Of a stretch of 64,000 nt of DNA, positions 1-9,286 are shown piece after piece. How positions within the stretch are numbered: position 1 is the first letter of the stretch; every line of letters begins with the position of its first letter. The position numbers and the translations under genes are program-made. The notes beneath the pieces were generated by a model. That model was not told where the DNA came from. It ran no database searches and worked only from the letters and a program-made list of their open reading frames with translations. The DNA comes from Saprospiraceae bacterium (GTDB lineage: Bacteria; Bacteroidota; Bacteroidia; Chitinophagales; Saprospiraceae): contig JAWKLJ010000002.1 of NCBI GenBank assembly GCA_041392805.1, positions 883,001 through 947,000 of the forward strand, in the 5' to 3' direction.

Positions 1-2148
1 GAGGAACTTCAACTAAGGGCAGAAATATGCAACACCGGAAATACCAATATTCCCGCTGATCTAAAAGTCGGATTTTACCCAGAGAACCCTTTTTTGGTTA
101 GTACCAACCTACTGGCTCAAAGGCCCATAAATGAAGAAATATTAGCAGATAGTTGTCGATTGCTAACTTTCCGTCTCCCGCTTTCAATGCCAAATACGCC
201 TTACCTTTATGTTTTCATTAATGATGAAGGAACAAATCAGAGCCCATTTGATCTCTTGACAAACCCTCCTAAACAACACTATGAGGAGTGCGATGTTTTT
301 AATAACCTCGATAGCATTGCCGTAGCAGAAGGCATGCTGGTGTCTTTGGTTCCCTTGTCACTTGGAGATGATAGAAAAATATGCCCAGGAGAAAAAATCT
401 TTCTGCAAGCAAATGGCAAATTTGAATCGTTTTTATGGGACGATGATTCAGACCAACCTAGCCGTTGGATAGATGAACCTGGTACTTATGCTTTATCAGC
501 TACTAATGCTTGCGGCCTGGTATCCATAGATACCATCCAATTTGAAGCAATACCATCGCTTTCACCCCCCAATTTAGGAGAAGACTTCTTATTCTGTGAA
601 GACAAGGAAGTGGAAATTAAGGCAGGCCCTCAATATGCAACCTATCGTTGGCAAGATGGAACTAAAGATTCGATTTATTATATTTCGCAAGATGGTCTTT
701 ATTGGGTGGAAGTGACGGATGCTTGTGGTCGGGTCTACACCGATACCATCAGGGCACAATTGGAGCAATTTGTACCCATTGATTTAGGGGAGGATCAGCA
801 AATTTGCCTTGGCGAATCACTTAACCTGAATGCGGGCCCTGGATATGCCAATTATCAATGGTACATTGATGAAAATCTCGTGTGTGAAGGGCAGGATTGC
901 GATGAACTAATAGTGTCTCCTGGCATCTCAACTCGCTATATTGTAATTGGCACCTTACAGTCTGGTTGTACCAGCATCGACACCCTGCAAGTAATGGTTG
1001 GACAAAATTCCACGGATAGGACAACGATCCATTTATGTGAAGGAGATACAGCGCTGGTCTTTGGAGAAGCACAAACGGCAGCAGGCCTGTATACGCAGCT
1101 ATTCCAATCTATCATCGGCTGTGATAGCATGGTTCAAGTCGAGTTGCAGGTAGTACCAGCAATTGCAGCAATACCTACTGTCGAGGCTGCTTGTTTTCAG
1201 CAAAATAGCGGAACGATAAACCTCGCCATTTCAGGTGGATTACCACCTTTTACTGTTTCTTGGGAAACAAGTCAAGAGGGAACGCAACTCACCGGACTTT
1301 TTGCGGGTGATTATGCCTTTACAATTGAAGACAGTTTTGGCTGTACTTATCATGACAAAATAGTAGTGCCTGAAAAAGACCCTCTACAGGCGGATATCAA
1401 TTTTGAGGATCCACTTTGTTGGGGTGATTCAACAGGCAGGATCGTTGGCGAAGCCATTTCGGAAGGCATATTGTTTAGTTTAAATGGGAGTCCTTTTCAG
1501 TCTTCAGGCTTTTTTGGAAACCTAGGGGCCGGTGTTTATGATTTGACCATAAAGGGCCCTGATAATTGCAATGTCGTAACAGCAATTGAGCTATTTGATC
1601 CTACGCCAATTGAATTAAATCTTCCTTCTGTTTTATATTTATCAAAAGGAGATTCCCTTCCCATTATTCTCAGCGGTGAAATTGAACGAATTAGTCAAAT
1701 TTCATGGACACCTGTTGTAGGGCTGAGTTGTAGTGATTGCCTCATGCCCCTTACCTTTGCGGCAGAAGATGTCACCTATCAAATCACCATCATTGATGAA
1801 GTAGGTTGCGAAATACAGGCCTTCATAAAAGTAATCGTAGAAGAGGTCTTAAGTACAAATGCACCGGCTAGCCTTTATGGTTTGGACCCACCAAATGCCT
1901 TCAGTCCAAATAACGATGGCAAGAACGATTTGTTTGAGATAAAAGGATTAGAGCGATTCCCTCAAGCCTCTTTATTAGTAGTTGATCGCTGGGGCAAAGT
2001 CGTTTTTCAGACTAATCATTACAACAATGATTGGGACGGACAGTCCTTGTCAGGCAAAGCTTTGTTAGAGGGAACCTACTATTATTTGCTTTATTTAGAT
2101 GTTTCCAATAGCAAAATGGTGTCTGGGAATGTCGCTATCATCCGATAA
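1..2148 (+). CDS. T9SS-secreted adhesin-like protein with gliding-motility C-terminal domain (5' partial)
   Basis: The frame is open from the first base, so the gene begins upstream of the window and 715 residues are visible. About bases 361-1000 encode three tandem PKD/Ig-like repeats, each starting LG(E/D)D, then C-x-G, then AG-x-x-Y-A-x-Y-x-W and an A/N-ACG strand. Later segments resemble SprB-type repeats (GGLPPFTVSW, GCT). The last ~85 residues (NAFSPNNDGKNDLFEI ... VVDRWGKVVF ... WDG ... GTYYYLL) are the gliding-motility-associated C-terminal sorting domain (CHU_C type), which directs export by the type IX system to the cell surface. PorP/SprF follows 10 bp downstream, the usual partner arrangement. 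The role as a surface adhesin or exported repeat protein is inferred from domain type; the substrate is unknown. Confidence 0.9.
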   Translation, partial: EELQLRAEICNTGNTNIPADLKVGFYPENPFLVSTNLLAQRPINEEILADSCRLLTFRLPLSMPNTPYLYVFINDEGTNQSPFDLLTNPPKQHYEECDVFNNLDSIAVAEGMLVSLVPLSLGDDRKICPGEKIFLQANGKFESFLWDDDSDQPSRWIDEPGTYALSATNACGLVSIDTIQFEAIPSLSPPNLGEDFLFCEDKEVEIKAGPQYATYRWQDGTKDSIYYISQDGLYWVEVTDACGRVYTDTIRAQLEQFVPIDLGEDQQICLGESLNLNAGPGYANYQWYIDENLVCEGQDCDELIVSPGISTRYIVIGTLQSGCTSIDTLQVMVGQNSTDRTTIHLCEGDTALVFGEAQTAAGLYTQLFQSIIGCDSMVQVELQVVPAIAAIPTVEAACFQQNSGTINLAISGGLPPFTVSWETSQEGTQLTGLFAGDYAFTIEDSFGCTYHDKIVVPEKDPLQADINFEDPLCWGDSTGRIVGEAISEGILFSLNGSPFQSSGFFGNLGAGVYDLTIKGPDNCNVVTAIELFDPTPIELNLPSVLYLSKGDSLPIILSGEIERISQISWTPVVGLSCSDCLMPLTFAAEDVTYQITIIDEVGCEIQAFIKVIVEEVLSTNAPASLYGLDPPNAFSPNNDGKNDLFEIKGLERFPQASLLVVDRWGKVVFQTNHYNNDWDGQSLSGKALLEGTYYYLLYLDVSNSKMVSGNVAIIR

Positions 2149-2158
2149 TAAAGGGACC

Positions 2159-3085
2159 ATGAAAAATAGCCATCCGTATCTTTTTGCCATGTTTTTTTGT
2201 ACGCTAGCATGGAGTGCAAAGGCACAGCAGTTGCCTCTTTTTTCTCAATATCAGAGTGCCTATTCTCTCCTAAATCCGGCTGTTATGTCCGGCAATTTCT
2301 TGAAGTATGAAACCACTACAGAGGTGAGTAGCCTGTATCGCTACCAGTGGACACAAATAGAAGGTGCCCCTCGTACTTTTTTAGTGAATGGTACTTTCTT
2401 TAAGGAAGATTATAACTTTTTAATAGGGGCTTCTATGGTGCAGGACCAGGCCGGTGCCTTGAGCAATATGGGGGCCAATGTGAGAGCGGGCTACCTGATT
2501 CGTTTCTCTGGCCATTCTTTTATGGTATTGGGCCTAAATGGAGGGTTTTTGCAATATAAGGTGGACGGAAATCAACTAAAGTTTAATGACCCAGATGACA
2601 ACGTGAATGTTTCTCTGGCGCGGTTTTCCCCAGACTTTTCCTTTGGCGCTACCTATTATTATCAAACCCGTTCGAAAAACTATTTTTACGTCGGCCTTTC
2701 TGTTCCGCAAACTTTTGGATTTAATCTTCAATTCAGAAATGATCAACACGGGATTGATATTCAACGTGTACGACATTATTATGGCTTGCTGGGAAGTGCC
2801 TTTGCTTTGAGAGATAATAGCTGGTTGGAAATAAGTAGTTGGGTAAAATACGTGGAAAACACACTACTTCATTTAGACCTGAATCTTAGAATGGAATACC
2901 GACAAATCCTTTGGTTTGGTCTAGGTGGCTCCTCTGCTGGAGCCGTTCACCTGGAAGTGGGAACTTTCATCGATGTAGGCAATTATCATTTCTTGCAAAT
3001 TGGTTACGGCTATGATCATTTCCTGCAAACCTATGGCCCCAATTTTGGCGGAGGCCATGAAATCAATATTGGCTTCAGTTACTGA
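2159..3085 (+). CDS. PorP/SprF family type IX secretion outer-membrane protein
   Basis: 308 residues with a signal peptide (MKNSHPYLFAMFFCTLAW...AKAQ) followed by the family hallmark QQLPLFSQYQ...NPA, then a beta-rich barrel with alternating aromatic strands and a terminal aromatic residue (GFSY). The family is an outer-membrane partner of T9SS: SprF is needed for SprB surface exposure, and PorP/SprF partners are typically encoded right after large CHU_C proteins, as here. The ATG at 2159 was chosen because it begins the signal peptide; the longer frame start at 2099 lies inside the upstream gene. The 10-bp spacing suggests co-transcription with the adhesin. Confidence 0.93.
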   Translation: MKNSHPYLFAMFFCTLAWSAKAQQLPLFSQYQSAYSLLNPAVMSGNFLKYETTTEVSSLYRYQWTQIEGAPRTFLVNGTFFKEDYNFLIGASMVQDQAGALSNMGANVRAGYLIRFSGHSFMVLGLNGGFLQYKVDGNQLKFNDPDDNVNVSLARFSPDFSFGATYYYQTRSKNYFYVGLSVPQTFGFNLQFRNDQHGIDIQRVRHYYGLLGSAFALRDNSWLEISSWVKYVENTLLHLDLNLRMEYRQILWFGLGGSSAGAVHLEVGTFIDVGNYHFLQIGYGYDHFLQTYGPNFGGGHEINIGFSY

Positions 3086-3305
3086 AAAAGGCCATGACCT
3101 CTTCACGAACCTCTGCATAACTTCTCCCAAAGAAGTAGGTGCACGGAGTATGGAGTATGGAGCGAACCTAAGCCCCCCTCCATTACCTTGTCCAAAAAAA
3201 CGCTGCACCCTCTGCCACGATGTATTCTCCAAATTACACGTCAATTTTTATAAAGACGCACCCTTCCACCCTTCCATCAAGCTATCTTGCCAAAAAAAAG
3301 AACCT
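3086..3305. other. intergenic spacer with a short poly-pyrimidine repeat relic
   Basis: No credible gene. Around 3168-3203 lies a CCCCTCCATTACC...TCCAAAAAAA segment, a single degenerate copy of the CCTCC-ACC-GTCCAAAAAAA family that is tandemly repeated elsewhere in the window (16.3, 25 and 31.5 kb). Confidence 0.5.
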
Positions 3306-3812
3306 ATGCAAAACATTAAACTAATTTTGATTGCCCTAACCCTCTGTTTTACCAGTCAAGTATTGGCGCAGGCCCCCTGTAGCACACCCGCCCATCGTCA
3401 ATTCGATTTCTGGGTCGGAGATTGGGATGTTTATGCCACGGCCGGAGACACCATCGTTGGCTACAATACCATCAACAGCATCCTGGGTGGATGTGTTGTA
3501 GAAGAAAACTGGACAGGAGGAACGGGCTTTCAAGGCAAAAGCTTTAACACTTACAACCCCCAGGACTCCACCTGGAACCAGGTATGGGTGGATATGGGAG
3601 GCGCAACCTATCATTTCAAAGGAAAATACAATGACAAAGTTATGCAAATGAAGGGCGAGTCTCTTGGAAGAAATGGCCAAAAGATACTTTTTGATATGTC
3701 ATACCACCCTCAAGCAGACGGTGCTGTAAGGCAAATCTGGAAAATGTCCAGGGATAATGGCGAAAACTGGACGATCGCCTTTGACGGCATGTATCGCAAG
3801 AAAAAAGACTAA
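3306..3812 (+). CDS. secreted DUF1579-like protein
   Basis: 168 residues with a clear signal peptide ending LAQA. The mature N-terminus CSTPAHRQFDFWVGDWDVY carries the FDFWVG-W-V motif of a family of small beta-barrel, lipocalin-like proteins (DUF1579 and relatives) that are abundant in Bacteroidota. W/G-rich strands follow (ENWTGGTGFQG, SFNTYNPQDSTWNQVW). The biochemical function is unknown. The ATG at 3306 starts the signal peptide; the open frame extends upstream to 3000 but that part overlaps PorP/SprF and repeat DNA. It converges with the serine hydrolase gene across a TIR-bounded repeat. Confidence 0.8.
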   Translation: MQNIKLILIALTLCFTSQVLAQAPCSTPAHRQFDFWVGDWDVYATAGDTIVGYNTINSILGGCVVEENWTGGTGFQGKSFNTYNPQDSTWNQVWVDMGGATYHFKGKYNDKVMQMKGESLGRNGQKILFDMSYHPQADGAVRQIWKMSRDNGENWTIAFDGMYRKKKD

Positions 3813-3816
3813 GGGG

Positions 3817-3987
3817 CCTAGTGGTCAGTCAAGGCTAAAACTTCTGGTTGCCTGCTGCGACTTTCGCTGCTGCTCTTCGTTGGAGAACCCTTTGCGTAGC
3901 GCTGCTATGCGCAGGAACCTCCGCCTTGATCAGCAACTAAATTCGCTACCATTCAACCGGAAATTTAACACTTGACAGACCACTAGG
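3817..3987. repeat. 171-bp MITE-like element with 17-bp terminal inverted repeats and hairpin core (copy C1)
   Basis: The ends are CCTAGTGGTCAGTCAAG (3817-3833) and CTTGACAGACCACTAGG (3971-3987), inverted repeats with one mismatch. Inside, TTTCGCTGCTG (3862) can pair with CAGCAACTAAA (3931). The loop contains CTTCGTTG, GCGTAGC and GCTATGCGC, which are shared with copies at 29.2 kb and, less closely, 40.5 and 52.1 kb. No ORF. It lies between two convergent genes. No transposase of matching ends is visible, so a non-autonomous element is an inference. Confidence 0.75.
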
Positions 3988-4050
3988 TAGTCGGAAGAGG
4001 GAAGGGCGGAGTTGGGAAATGTAGGTATTTTCCGCCCCGCCTTTTTCGCT

Positions 4051-5568
4051 TTATTTAATTTTTTTGAACAAGTCACCGCCATTGGTCAACCCAACCACCT
4101 TATCCCCCTCTATTTGAAAGGCTAGGACTTCGCCACTTCCCGGAACCAGCTCCACCCTAACTGTGTTTTCTTTGGTAAAGGGAGTCGCCACACAATGCAT
4201 GTTCCCCATGCTAACTTCCATTTTTTCGCTGTCCCCTTTTATGGTTATAGTACCATAGGCATCATTTTCATAGGTGCCCGAATAGTGCGCAAAGGAATGA
4301 GACAGTTGCCATTCTCGTTTGGCGCGTTCTGCCAATTCTGCCATGCGTTGTTCCTGTCTTTTATGCACCATGGAGGCTAACTCATCCACCTTTTTTTTAT
4401 AATCGGCCAGTACATTTTCCTTTTCCAATAAACAGTCATAGGAAAAAGAGGCTAGTAAATACATTAATGGGAAACCAGCAATACCATCATTGATCAATAC
4501 ACTTACGCCCATTTCTTGTGCGGGTAAAAAAGACATTAAGGATAAATAGCCAGGGAATCCGCCAGAGTGCCATACTGCTTTTTCTCCCTGTAATTGGCCA
4601 ACCAACCATCCATATCCATAACCTGCTGCTTCAAAATCCCCTCTTTTTTCTTCACAAGCCACCTGGGCCGATTGCGCCGCCTTTACAATCGATTTGGGAA
4701 ACACCTGCTTTCCCTCCAGTTGCCCAAGTTGAATTTGCATTTTCATCCATCTGGAAAGATCGGCAGCGGTAGTGATCAGCCCACCAGCGGATTGCATAGT
4801 ATTGTCTTTTTTGAGTAAATAAACAGGCTCTATTTCTCCCTTTTTTAACCCCAAGTAGGGCAATGCCATCGGCCATCCTTCCTGCGTTGCTTTGGAGACA
4901 TAGGCCGTGGTGTGCTTCATGCCCAAAGGCTTGAAGACTTTTTCTTCCAATAAGGCCTGCCAGGATTTTCCTGTTACTTCCTGGACAATGATAGCATAAA
5001 TGTTATACCCCAGATTGGTATAGGAGTAGTTGCCCTTTCCAACTCTATTCGGTTGAGTATGAACGAGTAAACTTACCAATTGTTCCTGGGTATGATCGCC
5101 CGAATAAGCAACGCGAAATCCAATTGGATCATTGCTGATTCCCGCCGTATGTGTCAATAAAGATTTGATGGTAACTTCCTGGGCCTTGATGTTTGGATCA
5201 AAGCTTATATTTGGAAAAAAATCACTCAGAGACGCATTCAAAGAGATGACACCTTCTTGGTCCAAGAGCCCTGCTAATAAGGCAGTAAAGGCCTTTGTGC
5301 AGGAAGCAATATAAAAACTACTGTGCTCATCCATCTTTAGCTGCTTACCCAAATCCGCATGGCCAAAGCCCCCTTCATAAATGGTTTCCCCTTGTTTAAC
5401 CACGGATATCGCAATGCCGGGGACCGAGCCGATTTCAGCCATGGCATATTCGATCAATTCCTTGGCATCTTTTTGGAAAGTGGATTTCAACGGGTTAGCT
5501 ATCTGGCAAAATACAAATGTGCTAAATGAAAATAAAAAAGTCAGGCTTATTAAATATTTGTAGTACAT
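4051..5568 (-). CDS. beta-lactamase-family serine hydrolase with C-terminal DUF3471-like domain
   Basis: 505 residues from the ATG at 5568, which begins a signal peptide (MYYKYLISLTFLFSFSTFVF). The class C beta-lactamase/esterase fold is shown by SCTK at residues 89-92 (SxxK, nucleophile Ser89), YTN at 183-185 (YxN) and HSGG in the place of the KTG-type motif around residue 335. The C-terminal ~85 residues (HYSGTYEND...GTITI) match the DUF3471-type beta domain often fused to such enzymes. Likely an exported peptidase or esterase rather than a resistance enzyme; substrate unknown. The AraC-family regulator upstream is in the same orientation 88 bp away and may regulate it. Confidence 0.9.
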   Translation of the reverse strand: MYYKYLISLTFLFSFSTFVFCQIANPLKSTFQKDAKELIEYAMAEIGSVPGIAISVVKQGETIYEGGFGHADLGKQLKMDEHSSFYIASCTKAFTALLAGLLDQEGVISLNASLSDFFPNISFDPNIKAQEVTIKSLLTHTAGISNDPIGFRVAYSGDHTQEQLVSLLVHTQPNRVGKGNYSYTNLGYNIYAIIVQEVTGKSWQALLEEKVFKPLGMKHTTAYVSKATQEGWPMALPYLGLKKGEIEPVYLLKKDNTMQSAGGLITTAADLSRWMKMQIQLGQLEGKQVFPKSIVKAAQSAQVACEEKRGDFEAAGYGYGWLVGQLQGEKAVWHSGGFPGYLSLMSFLPAQEMGVSVLINDGIAGFPLMYLLASFSYDCLLEKENVLADYKKKVDELASMVHKRQEQRMAELAERAKREWQLSHSFAHYSGTYENDAYGTITIKGDSEKMEVSMGNMHCVATPFTKENTVRVELVPGSGEVLAFQIEGDKVVGLTNGGDLFKKIK

Positions 5569-5655
5569 AACAGTAAGGATTTTGTTTCCAGGCAAATTAC
5601 ATGAAATCCTTACGGTGGTCTTGAACAAATGAAACCTATCTGCTTTTATGATTTC

Positions 5656-6531
5656 CTAATACTTCAATTCTGCGGCACTAAGTTTTGATAACATCCTTAA
5701 GTCTTCCCTTATGGCCGTTGGCTTCCTGTCTTCCACCAATTGCCGAAACGCTCCCGGGCTCATCCCCATTTCCACCTTAAATTGTCTAGTAAAATGACTT
5801 TGATCGGCATAACCGGCATCGAAAGCGATCTGGGCCAAGGAGATGTTCGTTGAACCCAATAGGTCCATCACTTTTCGCACCCGTGTCTGCCGGACAAAAT
5901 CCTTGATTGAACAATGGTAAAACTTCCTGAAAATGCGTGCCAGATAAACGGGATGGACATCAACCCACTGAGCCAGTGTTTGGACACTCAATAGCATTTC
6001 CCACTCATCTTCGAGTCTTTCTTTTACACCCTGCAGCCAAAGTGGAGGCGTAGAGGAACTTAAAGGGGTATGTTGGAGGTTTGCTAACAACGCTATAATA
6101 CTTTCTTCCATTTCATGGTGCGATTTGCCGCTAAAAACCTCCTGAACAAACTTTATACTAGCCTTGGCATATTGCAAACCATGAAACCATTTTAATTCGT
6201 CTAATTGGTGATCCATATTCATACTTTGCCAAAAATGGTCATGCATCAAAACCGAAATGATTCTGGTTCCCCGTGGCCCAAAAACATTGGTATGAATAGC
6301 CGAATTAGGTTTTATCACCAAGCTTGCCGTATTGGCATATTCTTCCTTTTTTCCTAGACCCTCCTTTAATTGACCATTAAGGACAATACTGATTTTTGAA
6401 AAGTAGTCGCTATGCGACGCAAACCGTTGATGGGGTTTGTAAAATTGATCAATGAGTAGAAACTGAGCATTTGGGTTGTTAATGAACGCATTAAAATTAT
6501 TGATAGAAATGGGTGTCTTTAAAATGGTCAT
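5656..6531 (-). CDS. AraC family transcriptional regulator
   Basis: 291 residues. The N-terminal ~150 residues look like an AraC cupin-type sensing domain. The C-terminal ~100 residues hold the two helix-turn-helix motifs, with LAQWVDVHPVYLARIFRKF in the first and IAFDAGYADQSHFTRQFK plus MSPGAFR in the second, the AraC/XylS signature. It is in line with the serine hydrolase downstream, so that gene is a plausible target. The ligand is not deducible. Confidence 0.92.
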   Translation of the reverse strand: MTILKTPISINNFNAFINNPNAQFLLIDQFYKPHQRFASHSDYFSKISIVLNGQLKEGLGKKEEYANTASLVIKPNSAIHTNVFGPRGTRIISVLMHDHFWQSMNMDHQLDELKWFHGLQYAKASIKFVQEVFSGKSHHEMEESIIALLANLQHTPLSSSTPPLWLQGVKERLEDEWEMLLSVQTLAQWVDVHPVYLARIFRKFYHCSIKDFVRQTRVRKVMDLLGSTNISLAQIAFDAGYADQSHFTRQFKVEMGMSPGAFRQLVEDRKPTAIREDLRMLSKLSAAELKY

Positions 6532-6684
6532 AATTAGTCAACAGCATAAAATTAAATTTGCCGAATGAAGGCAATTGATTTTTTCTTCAATATACCCTAA
6601 AGACAACCTATTGATAGAATGGTTGGAAACTTATTAGACATCCCAATTTTCATCTTTCAACTTTCAACTTCCCCCCCCCTTCCT

Positions 6685-7974
6685 CTAAACTTTAATAAAA
6701 ATCTTAGCCCTGTGTAACACCCACGCCAAACCAAAGAAGAATAAGACATTGCTCAGTGCATAAGCCAAAGAAGCATTATAGGGATTACTAAATACAGGGG
6801 TATAAAAAGTATCATAAATCCAGCCAAGTGCATTTACGGCGTTGCCGTCGGCACCTACCCATTTGATGGCAATAAGCGTTTTGACGACTAGCCCGGACAT
6901 GACATAAACAAACAGCGCATTAGTGCCATAAATCACAAAGGGCCTGGTCCATTTTTGGTAACCTTGAATATCAGCTAACCAATAAATAACGCCCAAAATA
7001 AGCATGGCTACCCCCCCAGTATACAACACATAGGAGCTCGTCCATATTTTTTTATTGATGGGAAAGTTTAAATCCCAAACATTCGCTAAGGCAAGCAAAA
7101 TAACACCGACAGCCAGTAAGCCAGCTACTTTTTTATAATGGTCATGCTCCGTTTTGAGCCAGGTGCCGGTCAGCATACCAATGATACCCGTGACAATGGC
7201 GGGTAGGGTAGAAAGGAAACCCTCTGGATCCCATACTTTGGTCTGACTATACATATGCCCCTTTAAGATAAGGTTGTCAAACCACGCCCCAAGATTTGTT
7301 TCCGGCTCTAAATTGGCAGGGCCAATTCCCGGTACAGGCACAACCATCATCAAAAACCAATAGAGTAATAACAAACCGACTCCTACCCAAGCTTGGGTAC
7401 GCCAGTTCGCCTTTAAATACAAAATACCACATGCCCCATACACCAAGGCTATCCTCTGCAAAACCCCGGGTATTCGAAGCCGACTAAAATCATAGGCCAT
7501 AAAACCAATAATGACCATACCCGCAATCCCCGCCAGGGCGACGATTCCCGCCACTTTCCGTACCGCAACATTATCTTCCATGGCTTCCCGAACAAATACC
7601 GCTACCATAAACAAGGCTAAAATCACATAATGGATACTTCGAATACCACTTTGTTCATCACTTATACCAAATTTCGGATAGGCCGCCAGGAAAAGCCCCA
7701 AGCCAAAAATAATGGCCACCCGCCCCAGAATCTTCTTAATAATGGCAGCATGGGCATCACCTCTTTCCTTGCGTTTTCCCAAGGCCAATGGAATGGCCAC
7801 CCCTACAATAAACAGAAAAAAAGGAAAAACCCAGTCAGTTGGTGTAACCCCATGCCAATCTGCATGCAAAAGCGGTGGATAAACTGTTGACCACGAGCCG
7901 GGATTATTAACCAGGATCATTAAGGCAATAGTCATGCCTCGGAAGACGTCAAGGGAAAGTAGGCGTTGTTTCAT
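6685..7974 (-). CDS. DUF5009 / heparan-alpha-glucosaminide N-acetyltransferase-like membrane acyltransferase
   Basis: 429 residues. The conserved start SLDVFRGMTIALMILVNNPG and DWVFPFFLFIVGVAIPLAL are hallmarks of the YeiB/NagX/HGSNAT-type acyltransferases (DUF5009). About ten hydrophobic helices follow. Members are integral inner-membrane proteins thought to transfer acyl groups to sugars. The ATG at 7974 was chosen because it begins the conserved motif; the open frame extends 70 codons further upstream only because the AAAATC microsatellite reads as an Ile-Leu run without stops. Confidence 0.88.
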   Translation of the reverse strand: MKQRLLSLDVFRGMTIALMILVNNPGSWSTVYPPLLHADWHGVTPTDWVFPFFLFIVGVAIPLALGKRKERGDAHAAIIKKILGRVAIIFGLGLFLAAYPKFGISDEQSGIRSIHYVILALFMVAVFVREAMEDNVAVRKVAGIVALAGIAGMVIIGFMAYDFSRLRIPGVLQRIALVYGACGILYLKANWRTQAWVGVGLLLLYWFLMMVVPVPGIGPANLEPETNLGAWFDNLILKGHMYSQTKVWDPEGFLSTLPAIVTGIIGMLTGTWLKTEHDHYKKVAGLLAVGVILLALANVWDLNFPINKKIWTSSYVLYTGGVAMLILGVIYWLADIQGYQKWTRPFVIYGTNALFVYVMSGLVVKTLIAIKWVGADGNAVNALGWIYDTFYTPVFSNPYNASLAYALSNVLFFFGLAWVLHRAKIFIKV

Positions 7975-8383
7975 TCTTGTTTTAGTTGGTATGCAATTTT
8001 TACATTCAATTAGGTAAATATAGTAAAAATCGGCTTCTGGTGGATTTCTGCACTTTATCAAAATCAAAATCAAAATCAAAATCAAAATTAAAATTAAAAT
8101 GCCTTCTGTGTCGCTGTGCCGCAAGCTCCAGCTACAATGCCTTGCGATGACAATTTCAATTAAAATGAAAATGGTAATGAACATGGAGAATCATAGGTGA
8201 CCCCCAAGACATTTTGATTTTGATTCACATCTTGATTTTAATTCCCCATCCTCTTAATCGATTACTTTCCCCTGTTAAAGCCAATTCTAGCATTATTCAT
8301 CGAAATCAGTACCACCAATTGCATCCTTCTGTATTATTTTAAGTCCTTGAGATATCGTTTAACAACTAATCAACTCAATTATT
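7975..8383. other. 409-bp intergenic region with AAAATC microsatellite
   Basis: Bases 8058-8100 are hexameric (AAAATC then AAAATT) repeats, followed by GCCTTCTGTGTCGCTG and more AAAATx motifs near 8150-8175. The combination of AAAATY runs and TTCTGTGTCGCTG is the same module found in the arrays at 16.3, 25 and 31.4 kb, so this is a degenerate dispersed copy. The last ~100 bases are AT-rich and probably hold the promoter of the head-GIN gene. No gene seen. Confidence 0.65.
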
Positions 8384-9067
8384 ATGAAAATTTGGAATGC
8401 TTTAACACTTTCACTATTGTTTGTAGCCATTAGCAATTTACCACTTCAAGCGCAAAAATGGGGCAAAAGAGAATCCGTTAGTGGTGAAGGCGCTGTTGTG
8501 ACCCAAACCCTTGATATTAACAAATTTGAATCTATTGGACTGGCTTTAAATGCCAAAGTTATCTTGACCCAGGGAAATACGCAAAAAGTTACCATTCAAG
8601 GCCAACAAAATATCATTGACCTAATCGAAAAAGAGGTAGACGATGACAGTTGGGATATCGGCTTTGGCAATAACTATAATGTTCGCAATTACGAAAAATT
8701 GATTATTAACATCACCATGCCAAATTTTGAGAAACTCGCCATTGCAGGCGCAGGAGAGATTGAGAGCAATGGCCCTTTTAATAATTTAGGTAATGTGAAA
8801 ATGGCCATAGCTGGCTCTGGCGATATAGATATTAGCGGTGCGGCCAAAGGGGTGAAAATAGAGATTGCAGGTAGTGGACGAGTAGACCTGGCAGACCTTA
8901 GCTCAGGCGATTGTGATGTAGAAATTGCTGGCTCCGGCGATTGTAAAGTCAATGTCTCCGGCGATCTTGAGGTGTCTATTGCTGGCAGCGGTAGTGTGGC
9001 TTATAAAGGTCAACCTCGTCTGAGTACTAGCATTGCCGGTTCGGGTAGTGTCAGGAGTTTGAGGTAG
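8384..9067 (+). CDS. head-GIN domain-containing secreted protein (DUF2807)
   Basis: 227 residues with a signal peptide ending LPLQAQ. The mature protein is a beta-helix-like array built on repeated (I/V)AGSG(D/S/R)(I/V) turns (at least six AGSG/AGAG motifs between residues ~120 and 223), the pattern of the putative auto-transporter adhesin head-GIN domain. The N-terminal part, V-x-LTQGN-x-x-KVTIQG, is typical of the family. Function unknown; cell-envelope localisation is inferred. Confidence 0.9.
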   Translation: MKIWNALTLSLLFVAISNLPLQAQKWGKRESVSGEGAVVTQTLDINKFESIGLALNAKVILTQGNTQKVTIQGQQNIIDLIEKEVDDDSWDIGFGNNYNVRNYEKLIINITMPNFEKLAIAGAGEIESNGPFNNLGNVKMAIAGSGDIDISGAAKGVKIEIAGSGRVDLADLSSGDCDVEIAGSGDCKVNVSGDLEVSIAGSGSVAYKGQPRLSTSIAGSGSVRSLR

Positions 9068-9092
9068 GTCGATAGCCAAGGATTTAGAAAAT

Positions 9093-9142
9093 AATGGAGG
9101 TATTAGAGCCGCCATACCTGGTATCGCTCCAATACCTCCATT
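9093..9142. terminator. long inverted repeat downstream of the head-GIN gene
   Basis: AATGGAGGTATT (9093-9104) and AATACCTCCATT (9131-9142) are perfect 12-bp inverted repeats around a 26-nt loop, starting 25 bp after the stop codon. No T-run follows, so it could act as an RNA-stabilising hairpin rather than an intrinsic terminator. The stem resembles the CCTCCA-TACC repeat family. Confidence 0.5.
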
Positions 9143-9210
9143 CCTCCACTATCTCCACGTCCAAACCGTCGGTATATAAACTACCGCGTTGAACTTATCC
9201 TTCTCTAAAA

Positions 9211-9226
9211 TCACCCGATCGGGTGA
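9211..9226. promoter_or_regulatory. perfect 16-bp palindrome, operator candidate
   Basis: TCACCCGATCGGGTGA is a perfect palindrome, GC-rich in an AT-rich region, located 61 bp upstream of the Cys-rich exported protein gene. Its size and position suit a dimeric repressor or activator; the regulator is unknown. It could also be a chance structure. Confidence 0.4.
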
Positions 9227-9286
9227 GGCGAAACATTCTGATAATGATTTAATTTGTAGCATTATTTACCTCAAAACTAAATCATT

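Noticed and set aside
3000..3305. Upstream extension of the DUF1579-like protein
   Set aside because: It overlaps PorP/SprF and repeat DNA; a normal signal peptide starts at 3306.
7975..8184. N-terminal extension of the DUF5009 acyltransferase with an Ile-Leu run
   Set aside because: It is the AAAATC microsatellite read in one frame. The conserved family start is at 7974.
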